DNA from: Mycobacterium nebraskense
Lineage (GTDB): Bacteria; Actinomycetota; Actinomycetes; Mycobacteriales; Mycobacteriaceae
NCBI RefSeq assembly: GCF_002102255.1
Contig: NZ_LQPH01000177.1
Span: 1 to 64,000 of the forward strand
Direction: 5' to 3'
DNA: 64,000 bases
This document shows, piece after piece, positions 26,656 through 34,339 of the stretch. How positions within the stretch are numbered: position 1 is the stretch's first letter; every line of letters starts with the position of its first letter. The notes below the pieces were generated by a model. It did no database searches and had not been told where the DNA came from. It saw nothing but the letters and a program-made list of their open reading frames with translations. Position numbers and translations under genes: made by a program.

Positions 26656-26661
26656 TAGGTT
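26656..26661 (+). promoter_or_regulatory. Candidate -10 (TAGGTT) for leaderless lpdA mRNA
   Basis: TAGGTT matches TANNNT and ends seven bases before the GTG of lpdA. Transcription would start at the codon itself. The intervening GGGGGCT is purine-rich but too close to act as a ribosome site. Confidence 0.45.
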
Positions 26662-26668
26662 GGGGGCT

Positions 26669-28084
26669 GTGGCGACCCGCATCGTGATCCTCGGTGGAGG
26701 CCCGGCCGGTTACGAAGCCGCGCTGGTGGCCGCCACCTCGCACCCCGACACCACACACGTCACCGTCATCGACTCCGACGGCATCGGCGGCGCGGCGGTG
26801 CTGGACGACTGCGTGCCGTCCAAGACGTTCATCGCCTCGACCTGGCTGCGGACCGAGTTGCGCCGGGCGCCGCGGCTGGGGTTCGACATCGACATCGACG
26901 ACGCCAAGATCTCGCTGCCGCGGATCCATGCCCGAGTGAAGCAACTCGCCACAGAGCAGTCGGCCGATATCACCGAACAGCTGCTCAGCATGGGCGTGCA
27001 CGTGGTCGCCGGTCACGGTGAGCTGATCGACCCCACGCCCGGGCTGGCCTGTCACCGCATCAAAGCGACCGCCGCAGACGGCACCACCGGCGAGTACGAG
27101 GCCGACGTCGTGCTGATTGCGACCGGCGCCAGCCCGCGGGTCCTGCCGTCGGCCCAGCCCGACGGCGAGCGCATCCTGACCTGGCGGCAGCTGTACAACC
27201 TGGAGGCGCTGCCCGAACACCTCATCGTGGTCGGGTCGGGCGTCACCGGCGCCGAGTTCGTGCACGCCTACACCGAGCTGGGCGTGCCGGTGACCGTGGT
27301 CGCCAGCCGGGACCGGGTGCTGCCCTACGAGGACGCCGACGCCGCGTTGGTGCTGGAAGAGGCGTTCTCCGAGCGCGGCGTCGAGTTGGTCAAGAACGCC
27401 CGCGCCCAGTCCGTCACCCGCACCGACGACGGCGTGCTGGTCACCCTGGCCGACGGGCGCACCGTCGAGGGCAGCCATGCCCTGATGACCATCGGGTCGG
27501 TCCCCAACACCGGCGGGCTCGGCCTGGATCGGGTCGGCATCGAGCTGGGCCGCGGCGGCTATCTGACCGTGGACCGGGTGTCGCGGACCTCGGTGGCCGG
27601 CATCTACGCCGCCGGTGACTGCACCGGCCTGTTGCCGCTGGCCTCGGTGGCCGCCATGCAGGGGCGGATCGCGATGTATCACGCGCTGGGCGAGGGCGTC
27701 AGCCCGATCCGGTTGCGGACGGTGGCGGCGACCGTGTTCACCAGGCCCGAGATCGCGGCCGTTGGCGTACCGCAAACGATGATCGACGACGGTTCGGTGT
27801 CGGCCCGCACGATCATGCTCCCGCTGCGAACCAACGCACGGGCCAAGATGTCCGGGCTGCGACAGGGTTTCGTGAAGATGTTCTGCCGCAAATCCACCGG
27901 CGTGGTCATCGGCGGCGTGGTGGTGGCCCCGATCGCCTCCGAACTGATCCTGCCGATCGCCGTGGCCGTCCAAAACCGCATCACCGTCACCGAGCTGGCC
28001 CAGACGCTCGCCGTTTACCCGTCGTTGTCCGGCTCGATCACCGAGGCCGCTCGTCGGCTGATGGCACACGACGATCTGGACTAG
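26669..28084 (+). CDS. lpdA: NAD(P)H quinone reductase LpdA
   Basis: This 471-residue flavoprotein has the lipoamide dehydrogenase fold: a FAD motif GGGPAGYEAALVA at residues 9-21, an NAD(P) motif VVGSGVTGAEFVHAY, the second FAD block GIYAAGDCTGL and a dimerisation domain. The redox disulfide is absent: the usual CxxxxC reads VLDDCVPSK with a single Cys48. The catalytic His-Glu pair near the C-terminus is also absent. This matches the known M. tuberculosis LpdA (Rv3303c), which reduces quinones rather than lipoamide. The start is GTG. It precedes glpD2 by 66 bases. Confidence 0.94.
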   Translation: MATRIVILGGGPAGYEAALVAATSHPDTTHVTVIDSDGIGGAAVLDDCVPSKTFIASTWLRTELRRAPRLGFDIDIDDAKISLPRIHARVKQLATEQSADITEQLLSMGVHVVAGHGELIDPTPGLACHRIKATAADGTTGEYEADVVLIATGASPRVLPSAQPDGERILTWRQLYNLEALPEHLIVVGSGVTGAEFVHAYTELGVPVTVVASRDRVLPYEDADAALVLEEAFSERGVELVKNARAQSVTRTDDGVLVTLADGRTVEGSHALMTIGSVPNTGGLGLDRVGIELGRGGYLTVDRVSRTSVAGIYAAGDCTGLLPLASVAAMQGRIAMYHALGEGVSPIRLRTVAATVFTRPEIAAVGVPQTMIDDGSVSARTIMLPLRTNARAKMSGLRQGFVKMFCRKSTGVVIGGVVVAPIASELILPIAVAVQNRITVTELAQTLAVYPSLSGSITEAARRLMAHDDLD

Positions 28085-28150
28085 CCTTGGTTCGACATCG
28101 TCCTACTGGCGAGTAACCGACAGGAGTTTCCCGGTGAGGAGTCCTCTGCC

Positions 28151-29908
28151 GTGAGCAACCCCATCCAGGCGCCCGAAAGCGCACAGACCTGGGCGGCTTC
28201 CACGTTGGGACCTCAGCAGCGCGCGTTGGCGTGGGAGCGGCTCGGCGCCGAGCAGTTCGACGTCGTCGTCATCGGCGGCGGCGTGGTGGGCTCCGGCTGC
28301 GCGCTGGACGCCGCCACCCGCGGGCTCAAGGTGGCGCTGGTCGAGGCGCGCGATTTCGCGTCGGGCACGTCGAGCCGCTCGTCGAAGATGTTCCACGGCG
28401 GGTTGCGCTATCTCGAGCAGCTGGAATTCGGGCTGGTGCGCGAGGCGCTCTACGAGCGGGAGCTGTCGCTGACCACCCTGGCGCCGCATCTGGTCAAGCC
28501 GATGCCGTTCTTGTTTCCACTTACCAATCGAGTGTGGGAGCGTCCCTACATCGCCGCGGGCATCTTCCTTTACGACCGGATGGGCGGTGCCAAATCCGTT
28601 CCCGCGCAAAAGCATCTGACCCGGGCGGGTGCATTGCGGTTGAGCCCGGGCCTTAAGCGCAGCGCGTTGATCGGCGGCATCCGCTACTACGACACCGTCG
28701 TCGACGACGCCCGGCACACCATGACCGTCGCCCGCACCGCCGCCCACTACGGCGCGGTGGTGCGGACGTCCACCCAGGTGGTGGCGATGCTGCGCGAGGG
28801 CGACCGGGTGACCGGCGTGCGGGTCCGCGACTCCGAGAACGGCGCCGTCACCGAAGTTCGCGGCCACGTCGTCGTCAATGCCACCGGGGTGTGGACCGAC
28901 GAGATTCAGGCGCTGTCGAAGCAGCGCGGGCGATTTCAGGTGCGCGCGTCCAAGGGCGTGCACGTGGTGGTGCCGCGCGACCGCATCGTCAGCGACGTCG
29001 CCATCATCCTGCGCACCGAGAAATCGGTGATGTTCGTCATCCCGTGGGGCACCCACTGGATCATCGGCACCACCGACACCGACTGGAACCTGGACCTGGC
29101 CCACCCCGCGGCCACCAAGGCCGACATCGACTACATCCTGCAGACGGTCAACACCGTGCTCGCCATCCCGCTCACGCACGCCGACATCGACGGCGTGTAC
29201 GCCGGGCTGCGGCCGCTGCTGGCCGGGGAGAGCGAGGAGACCTCCAAGCTGTCGCGGGAGCACGCCGTGGCGGTGCCCGCGCCGGGCCTGGTGGCCATCG
29301 CCGGCGGCAAGTACACCACCTATCGGGTGATGGCCGCCGACGCGATCGACGCCGCGGCCCAGTTCGTCCCGGCCCGGGTGGCGCCGTCGATCACCGAAAA
29401 GGTCAGCCTGCTGGGCGCCGACGGTTACTTCGCGCTGGTCAATCAGGCCGAACACGTTGCGGCGCTGCAGGGTTTGCATCCGTACCGGGTGCGTCATCTG
29501 CTGGACCGCTACGGTTCGCTGATCGGCGACGTGCTCGGCCTGGCGGCCGGAAACGCCGACCTGCTCAGCCCGATCAAGGAGGCGCCGGGCTACCTGAAGG
29601 TGGAGGCCCTGTACGCCGTCACCGCCGAGGGCGCGCTGCATCTGGAGGACATCCTGGCCCGCCGGATGCGCATCTCCATCGAGTACTCGCACCGCGGCGT
29701 CGACTGCGCCCGCGAGGTTGCCGACGTGGTCGCCCCGGTGCTGGGTTGGACCGCGGCGGACGTCGAGCGTGAGGTGGCTAACTACTGTGCGCGCGTGGAG
29801 GCCGAGATCCTGTCGCAGGCCCAGCCCGACGACGTGTCGGCCGACGAGTTGCGGGCGAGCGCCCCGGAGGCGCGCGCCGAGATCCTCGAGCCGGTACCGC
29901 TCAATTGA
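28151..29908 (+). CDS. glpD2: Glycerol-3-phosphate dehydrogenase, respiratory
   Basis: This 585-residue FAD enzyme oxidises sn-glycerol-3-phosphate to dihydroxyacetone phosphate and passes electrons to membrane quinone. The FAD motif is VVVIGGGVVGSGCALDAATRG (about residues 37-57). SGTSSRSSKMFHGGLRYLEQLEFGLV is the family signature and the DAO domain continues to about 400. The C-terminal domain (about 430-560) is present. The GTG at 28151 gives the same length I recall for M. tuberculosis GlpD2. The neighbouring quinone reductase LpdA suggests a shared respiratory role. The next gene overlaps as TTGA. Confidence 0.95.
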   Translation: MSNPIQAPESAQTWAASTLGPQQRALAWERLGAEQFDVVVIGGGVVGSGCALDAATRGLKVALVEARDFASGTSSRSSKMFHGGLRYLEQLEFGLVREALYERELSLTTLAPHLVKPMPFLFPLTNRVWERPYIAAGIFLYDRMGGAKSVPAQKHLTRAGALRLSPGLKRSALIGGIRYYDTVVDDARHTMTVARTAAHYGAVVRTSTQVVAMLREGDRVTGVRVRDSENGAVTEVRGHVVVNATGVWTDEIQALSKQRGRFQVRASKGVHVVVPRDRIVSDVAIILRTEKSVMFVIPWGTHWIIGTTDTDWNLDLAHPAATKADIDYILQTVNTVLAIPLTHADIDGVYAGLRPLLAGESEETSKLSREHAVAVPAPGLVAIAGGKYTTYRVMAADAIDAAAQFVPARVAPSITEKVSLLGADGYFALVNQAEHVAALQGLHPYRVRHLLDRYGSLIGDVLGLAAGNADLLSPIKEAPGYLKVEALYAVTAEGALHLEDILARRMRISIEYSHRGVDCAREVADVVAPVLGWTAADVEREVANYCARVEAEILSQAQPDDVSADELRASAPEARAEILEPVPLN

Positions 29909-30780
29909 GGCCGGCCCCACTCCCGGTGCGAGACGGGCTCGGCCCGGCGCGGGTGCGGCTGCGTGGCGGACCGGTCCTGGCTGAGCTCACCGCCCGGTTC
30001 GGCGCGTCGGCGCGGTTGAAGGTGCTGGCCGGGGAGGTGGTCGACGCCGGCGGAGCGGTGGTCGACGAGGCGACCGTGCTGGCCGCCGGTGCCAGCGTCT
30101 ACCTCTACCGCGAACTGCCCGAAGAGGTGCCCGTCCCTTTTGACATCCCGGTGCTTCATCGCGACGCGGACATCGTGGTCGTCGACAAGCCGCACTTTCT
30201 GGCCACCATGCCCCGCGGGCGGCACGTGGCGCAGACCGCGCTGGTGCGGCTGCGCCGGGAACTGGGTCTGCCGGAGCTGAGCCCGGCCCATCGGCTTGAC
30301 CGGCTGACTGCCGGGGTGCTGCTGTTCACTACGCGCCGCGAGGTGCGCGGCGCATACCAGACGCTGTTCGCCCGTGGGTTGGTCCGCAAGACGTACCTGG
30401 CGCGCGCCGCCGTGGATCCGGCCCTGGTGTTGCCCCGCGTGGTGCGCAGCCGGATCGTCAAGCGGCGGGGCGTTTTACAGGCCGTCTGCGAACCGGGTGC
30501 GCCCAACGCGGAGACGCTGGTGGAACTTCTCTCCCCGGACGGCCTGTACCGGCTGACCCCGCGCACCGGCCGCACCCACCAGCTGCGCGTGCACATGGCC
30601 GCACTGGGGGTGCCGATCGACGGTGATCCGTTGTACCCCAACATTATTGATGTGCCGCCCGATGACTTCGGCACGCCGCTGCGGCTGCTGGCGCAGCGCA
30701 TCGAGTTCGACGATCCGGTGACGGGCGCGCGCCGCGAATTCGTTTCGGATCACGACCTCAAAGGCTGCGAAAACCAGTGA
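29905..30780 (+). CDS. RluA-family pseudouridine synthase, Rv3300c-like
   Basis: This 291-residue enzyme converts uridine to pseudouridine in rRNA or tRNA. The catalytic Asp132 lies in SPAHRLDRLTAGVLLF, the RluA signature. VLHRDADIVVVDKP and RTGRTHQLRVHMAALGVPI are the other conserved blocks. The N-terminal 70 residues look like a weak S4-like region. The TTG start overlaps the glpD2 stop. In M. tuberculosis phoY1 lies between these two genes as I recall. Here the PhoU gene is 16 kb away. Confidence 0.9.
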   Translation: MRPAPLPVRDGLGPARVRLRGGPVLAELTARFGASARLKVLAGEVVDAGGAVVDEATVLAAGASVYLYRELPEEVPVPFDIPVLHRDADIVVVDKPHFLATMPRGRHVAQTALVRLRRELGLPELSPAHRLDRLTAGVLLFTTRREVRGAYQTLFARGLVRKTYLARAAVDPALVLPRVVRSRIVKRRGVLQAVCEPGAPNAETLVELLSPDGLYRLTPRTGRTHQLRVHMAALGVPIDGDPLYPNIIDVPPDDFGTPLRLLAQRIEFDDPVTGARREFVSDHDLKGCENQ

Positions 30781-30880
30781 CATAAGCGGTAGCGTCATTG
30801 GTTGCTGGCCGGGCTGTCGACGGCATTTGCCATCCCAGGCACTCGGCAACGCCCCAGCGGCGATGTGACGGGAGGCGACC

Positions 30881-31171
30881 ATGAAGCGCGGCATCGTCGG
30901 AGGATTGGCTGCCCTGCTGATGGCCGCAGGGCTGATCGACTCGGCGCCGCCGGCCGGCGCCGGCTGCCAGTACGGAGGACCCGTTCTCAGCAAGTGCGAT
31001 GGACCCGTTCAGCCTGACGGCACCTGGCAACGTTGCGTGGCAATTACCCGCTTGGTTCCCAATGGCGCCAGTTCCTACCTGGTGCCCGACAAGCACTGCG
31101 ATGTGATGGGTCCCGACCACCGCCCTGCGGACCTCGCCTTCGCCGACCCTCCGACGCACATCGACGGCTGA
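30881..31171 (+). CDS. Small exported CDGP-domain protein
   Basis: This 96-residue protein has a signal peptide (about 1-27, ending APPAGA|G). The mature part carries the signature CDGPVQPDGTWQRC, which names the mycobacterial CDGP family, with four further cysteines spaced for two disulfides. Function is unknown. A strong ribosome site (GGGAGG) precedes the ATG by five bases. It starts the region that is absent from the M. tuberculosis locus. Confidence 0.85.
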   Translation: MKRGIVGGLAALLMAAGLIDSAPPAGAGCQYGGPVLSKCDGPVQPDGTWQRCVAITRLVPNGASSYLVPDKHCDVMGPDHRPADLAFADPPTHIDG

Positions 31172-31332
31172 GCCGGAACCCCTCCGTGGAACGGGTTGGT
31201 GAAGGCGTTTCTGGGATCGGTAGCGAACCGTTCGTTGTCTGCTGATTCGCGTAGTCCACTTCCCATGTGAGGGGGCCGGTGCGAGCGGATACTGAGCCCC
31301 AGCATCACAGCGTCGAGGAAAGGCGCGAGGCA

Positions 31333-31689
31333 ATGTCGCACGATCACAAGGTCAGGAAGGTCATCACCGGGGCGCTGCTGTCAGGCGGCGTGGCGGTGGC
31401 CGTTATGGGGCTGGCCGCGGGCACCGCCCAGGCGGAGCGCAGTTTTGCGCCGCAATTCAACCGCCCAGTGCCCCTAGACAACTTCACGGTCCCGCACGAC
31501 TGGTGCCCGGGCCAACCGTTGCCCATGCCAGATGTCCGCTGGGACATGGGCGTCTGCCACCACTGGTACTGGGTCCCCGTCGGGGGCATGGGCAACGTCG
31601 GCCAGTTCGTGTGGGAGGGAGACGCTCCACGGCGCCCGCTAGGCCCGCCCCCCTGCTACGGAGCCCCCATCTGCTTGCCCGGCCTGTAG
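31333..31689 (+). CDS. Small exported protein with a pilin (Mtp)-like WCPGQP block
   Basis: This 118-residue protein has a signal peptide of about 38 residues ending GTAQA|ER. The mature part is rich in Pro, Trp and Gly. The block DWCPGQPLP..WDMGVCHHWYW resembles, from memory, the WCPGQP..W..CH block of the M. tuberculosis curli-like pilin Mtp (Rv3312A), whose gene should lie near add in this syntenic block. Cysteines also occur near the C-terminus (PPCYGAPICLPG). Surface location is likely and the pilin role is speculative. The ATG at 31333 has GAGG upstream. The longer frame from 31267 puts charged residues before the signal peptide and is rejected. Confidence 0.7.
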   Translation: MSHDHKVRKVITGALLSGGVAVAVMGLAAGTAQAERSFAPQFNRPVPLDNFTVPHDWCPGQPLPMPDVRWDMGVCHHWYWVPVGGMGNVGQFVWEGDAPRRPLGPPPCYGAPICLPGL

Positions 31690-31763
31690 TGGCATTTTCC
31701 AGGTCTGGAGCATCTCTGGGCCGGCGCCGCCTGCTATCTTCGAGGCGCCGAAACCGGTAAATA

Positions 31764-31790
31764 CTTTGGTCACCCTAACGTCACGGGTAT
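31764..31790 (+). promoter_or_regulatory. SigF-like promoter upstream of the first PPE gene
   Basis: CTTT (31764-31767), 17 bases, then GGGTAT (31785-31790). The consensus is GTTT-N15-17-GGGTAT, so one -35 base differs. The leader to the PPE start would be about 130 bases with no clear ORF in it. This is weaker than the site at 63617. Confidence 0.35.
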
Positions 31791-31931
31791 ATCGTTCGTC
31801 ACAACCGGGACTCGACGGGGAAGGAACTTGGCGGCACCCTGGGGGGGCAATGCGTAATGTTTCCGGTCTCTTTGCATCCTGGTAAACGAAATTTTCCGGC
31901 CGCGTACCCGGCGTAGACAATGTGAGATGTG

Positions 31932-33074
31932 ATGGACTTATTCGCGCCGCCCGAGGTGACCTCGACGCTTATCCACTCCGGCCCTGGAGCGGCTTCGCTG
32001 ATCGAGGCTGCCGGTGCGTGGCAGAGTCTGGGCGTCGAGTTGGAGAACTCGGTCGCCGTGTATGCGTCCGTGTTGTCGTCGTTGATCGAGTCGTGGGACG
32101 GCCCGTCCTCGATGGCGATGCTGCAGGCCGTGCAGCCCTACCTCATCTGGCTGCGCGAGACCGCGCAGCAGGCCCAGCAAATGGCCACCTCGGCAGAGTC
32201 CGCCGCGGTGGCGTTCACCGCCGTCCGCGCGGCGGTGGTCCCTCCCGCAGTGGTGGCCGCCAACCGGACGCTGCTCGCGCAACTGCTGGCCACCAACCGG
32301 TTCGGGCAGAACACGGCGGCGATCGCCGCGGCCCAGGACGAATACCAGACCATGTGGGCGAACAATTCGGCGGCGATGACCCGGTACCAGGCGGCGTCGT
32401 CACAAGCGACCACGTCGCTGTCGCAATTCAATTCGCCGCTGTCCATCACCAACCCGACTGGGACGGCCAACCAAGCCAACTCGCTGATCAGTAACGCCGC
32501 GCTCAGTCCGACCGCCTCGAGCGTGAGTTCGACGCTCAACGCGCTCAATACGGCCGGCTTCGACCCCAACGCCGGTTGGTTCAACTTTGCGAACACCTGG
32601 GGGAACCAGTTCATGTCGTCCGGGTTCCCCATCAACCTGCTCAGCTACCTGGCGCAGAACAGCTCGGCCCAGGCGCTGCAAGGCGTGGGCAGCGACATCG
32701 GCCTGGGGCTCTCGGAGGGCGAGAGGGCGTTGGCGTCGTCGGTGACCAGACTGGCCAGCGCCCTACAAGCCGCGCCGGGGGGCGCACCCGCGGCGGCGAT
32801 GGGTGTCGGGGTTTCGCTGGGCAAACTGACCGCGCCGCCCGCGGTGGTGGGGCTGCTGCCCGCGACGCAAACGCCGGTGCAACTCGCATCCGCGGCGTCG
32901 CCCCTGCCGGCCGACGCCGCGCTGACCGGGATGCCGGTGATGCCGATGATGGCGCCGGCGGCCAACTCGGCGGGCAGCGGTTGGCGCAAACGGAAGCAGC
33001 AGAAGTTCGAGGACCTTGACTACGGGGCGGAACTCCCGAAGAAGGTGATACAACGACCGCCAAGCGGGGGATGA
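31932..33074 (+). CDS. PPE-family protein (copy 1)
   Basis: This 380-residue protein has the N-terminal PPE domain: APPE at residues 5-8, WxG-type GPSSMAML near residue 60, and helical core to about 175. The C-terminal half has a GKLTAPPAVVG block reminiscent of the SVP subgroup. It ends in a charged tail, DLDYGAELPKKVIQRPPSGG, shared with copy 2. PPE proteins are usually exported by ESX type VII systems with a PE partner, and none is here. The ATG at 31932 was preferred to the adjacent GTG because GAG lies five bases before it. Confidence 0.92.
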   Translation: MDLFAPPEVTSTLIHSGPGAASLIEAAGAWQSLGVELENSVAVYASVLSSLIESWDGPSSMAMLQAVQPYLIWLRETAQQAQQMATSAESAAVAFTAVRAAVVPPAVVAANRTLLAQLLATNRFGQNTAAIAAAQDEYQTMWANNSAAMTRYQAASSQATTSLSQFNSPLSITNPTGTANQANSLISNAALSPTASSVSSTLNALNTAGFDPNAGWFNFANTWGNQFMSSGFPINLLSYLAQNSSAQALQGVGSDIGLGLSEGERALASSVTRLASALQAAPGGAPAAAMGVGVSLGKLTAPPAVVGLLPATQTPVQLASAASPLPADAALTGMPVMPMMAPAANSAGSGWRKRKQQKFEDLDYGAELPKKVIQRPPSGG

Positions 33075-33208
33075 GAGCCGATGACGGTCCCTCACCACTC
33101 CGGAAGCCGAATCTCGCCGCCGGATAGGTCAATCGCGGCGCAAATGCCTTGTCGCGCAAGCGCGGCGGTTCACGCGTCCCCCGTTCCTGCTATCTCGTTG
33201 GGCGAAAC

Positions 33209-34339
33209 GTGATCGATTTTGGGCTGCTGCCGCCCGAGATCACTTCGGCGCTGATCCACTCTGGACCCGGTGCCTGGTCAATGATCGACGCCGCCGGCGC
33301 CTGGCAGGAGCTGAGCGCCGAATTGGAGGAAGCCGCAAGCAGCTATGCCGCGGAGCTGGCGTCGCTGGCCGGGACCTGGACCGGTCCCTCGTCGACGGCG
33401 ATGGCCCAGGCGTTCGAGCCCTACCTCGCCTGGCTGCGCACCACCGCCGCGCAATGCCAGGAAGTCGCCGTATCGGTTGAAACCGTCACGGCCGCATTCG
33501 AATTGACGCACTGGACGGTGGTGCATCCCTCCGTGGTCGCCGCCAACCGGGCGCGGTTGGCGCTGTTGCTGGCCACCAACTTCTTCGGGATCAACGCTCC
33601 GGCCATCGCCGAAACCGAAGCCGAATACAACGCCATGTGGGTGAACAACTCCACGGCGATGTATCGCTACGGCGCCACCTCACTGAACGCCGTCAAGCTG
33701 TCTCAATTCGCCTCACCCCCACCGGTTGCCAACCCGACGGGCATAGCCACCCAGGCCACGATGGTGCCCGCTGCCGCCGGCACCACCCGTACCGTGGCCG
33801 CTCTCTCGTTGGCGGCGCAGACCACTTCCTTCGACCCCAACAAGGGCTGGTTCGGTTTCGCCAGCACGTGGAGCAGTCAAGTCATCGCCGCCAGCGGATT
33901 TCCCTTCAACCTGCTCAGCTACACCGCGCAACTCCATGCGGCCCACGCACTTCACGGTGTTGGCGCCGACATCGGCCTGGGCATGTCGGAGGGTTCGGCG
34001 GCGTTGGCGTCGGCCGAGGCAAGCTTCGCGAACGCACTCGGCGCCGGGACGCTGGCGCCTCGGGGGGCGATGGGTGTTTCCGTGTTGGTGGGCAAGCTGA
34101 GCATGCCGCCCGCGGTGGTGGGGATGCTGCCGGGCTCGCAGCCGCCGGTGCAGCTCGCCTCGGCGGTGTCCGCCCTTCCGCCGGGGGCGTCGCAGCCGCC
34201 GGCGATTCCGATGGCACCGGTGCGGCCGCCGCTGGGCGGCAAGGGAAGTCGTGGGGGCGACGGGCGCGACTACAACGACATCGAATACGGCGCGGAGCTT
34301 CCCGGCACGGTCATGAAACGACCGCCGTCAGCGGGATAG
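33209..34339 (+). CDS. PPE-family protein (copy 2)
   Basis: This 376-residue paralogue starts at a GTG giving VIDFGLLPPEITSALI with PPE at the standard residues 7-9. The frame upstream of the GTG lacks homology. The core keeps TGPSSTAMA and NNSTAMYRYG, the central SFDPNKGWFGFASTW block matches copy 1, and the end DIEYGAELPGTVMKRPPSAG mirrors it. The two are a tandem duplication, 134 bp apart, without a PE gene. Its 3' end overlaps the convergent ATPase gene by 12 bases. Confidence 0.92.
   Translation: MIDFGLLPPEITSALIHSGPGAWSMIDAAGAWQELSAELEEAASSYAAELASLAGTWTGPSSTAMAQAFEPYLAWLRTTAAQCQEVAVSVETVTAAFELTHWTVVHPSVVAANRARLALLLATNFFGINAPAIAETEAEYNAMWVNNSTAMYRYGATSLNAVKLSQFASPPPVANPTGIATQATMVPAAAGTTRTVAALSLAAQTTSFDPNKGWFGFASTWSSQVIAASGFPFNLLSYTAQLHAAHALHGVGADIGLGMSEGSAALASAEASFANALGAGTLAPRGAMGVSVLVGKLSMPPAVVGMLPGSQPPVQLASAVSALPPGASQPPAIPMAPVRPPLGGKGSRGGDGRDYNDIEYGAELPGTVMKRPPSAG

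Noticed and set aside
28103..29920. 605-residue open frame antisense to glpD2
   Set aside because: High-G+C codon bias keeps opposite frames open. The translation has no domain pattern and glpD2 covers it.
31690..31931. Hidden small gene in the 242-bp gap before the PPE genes
   Set aside because: No frame with a ribosome site or signal peptide was found. Only the SigF-like site is reported.
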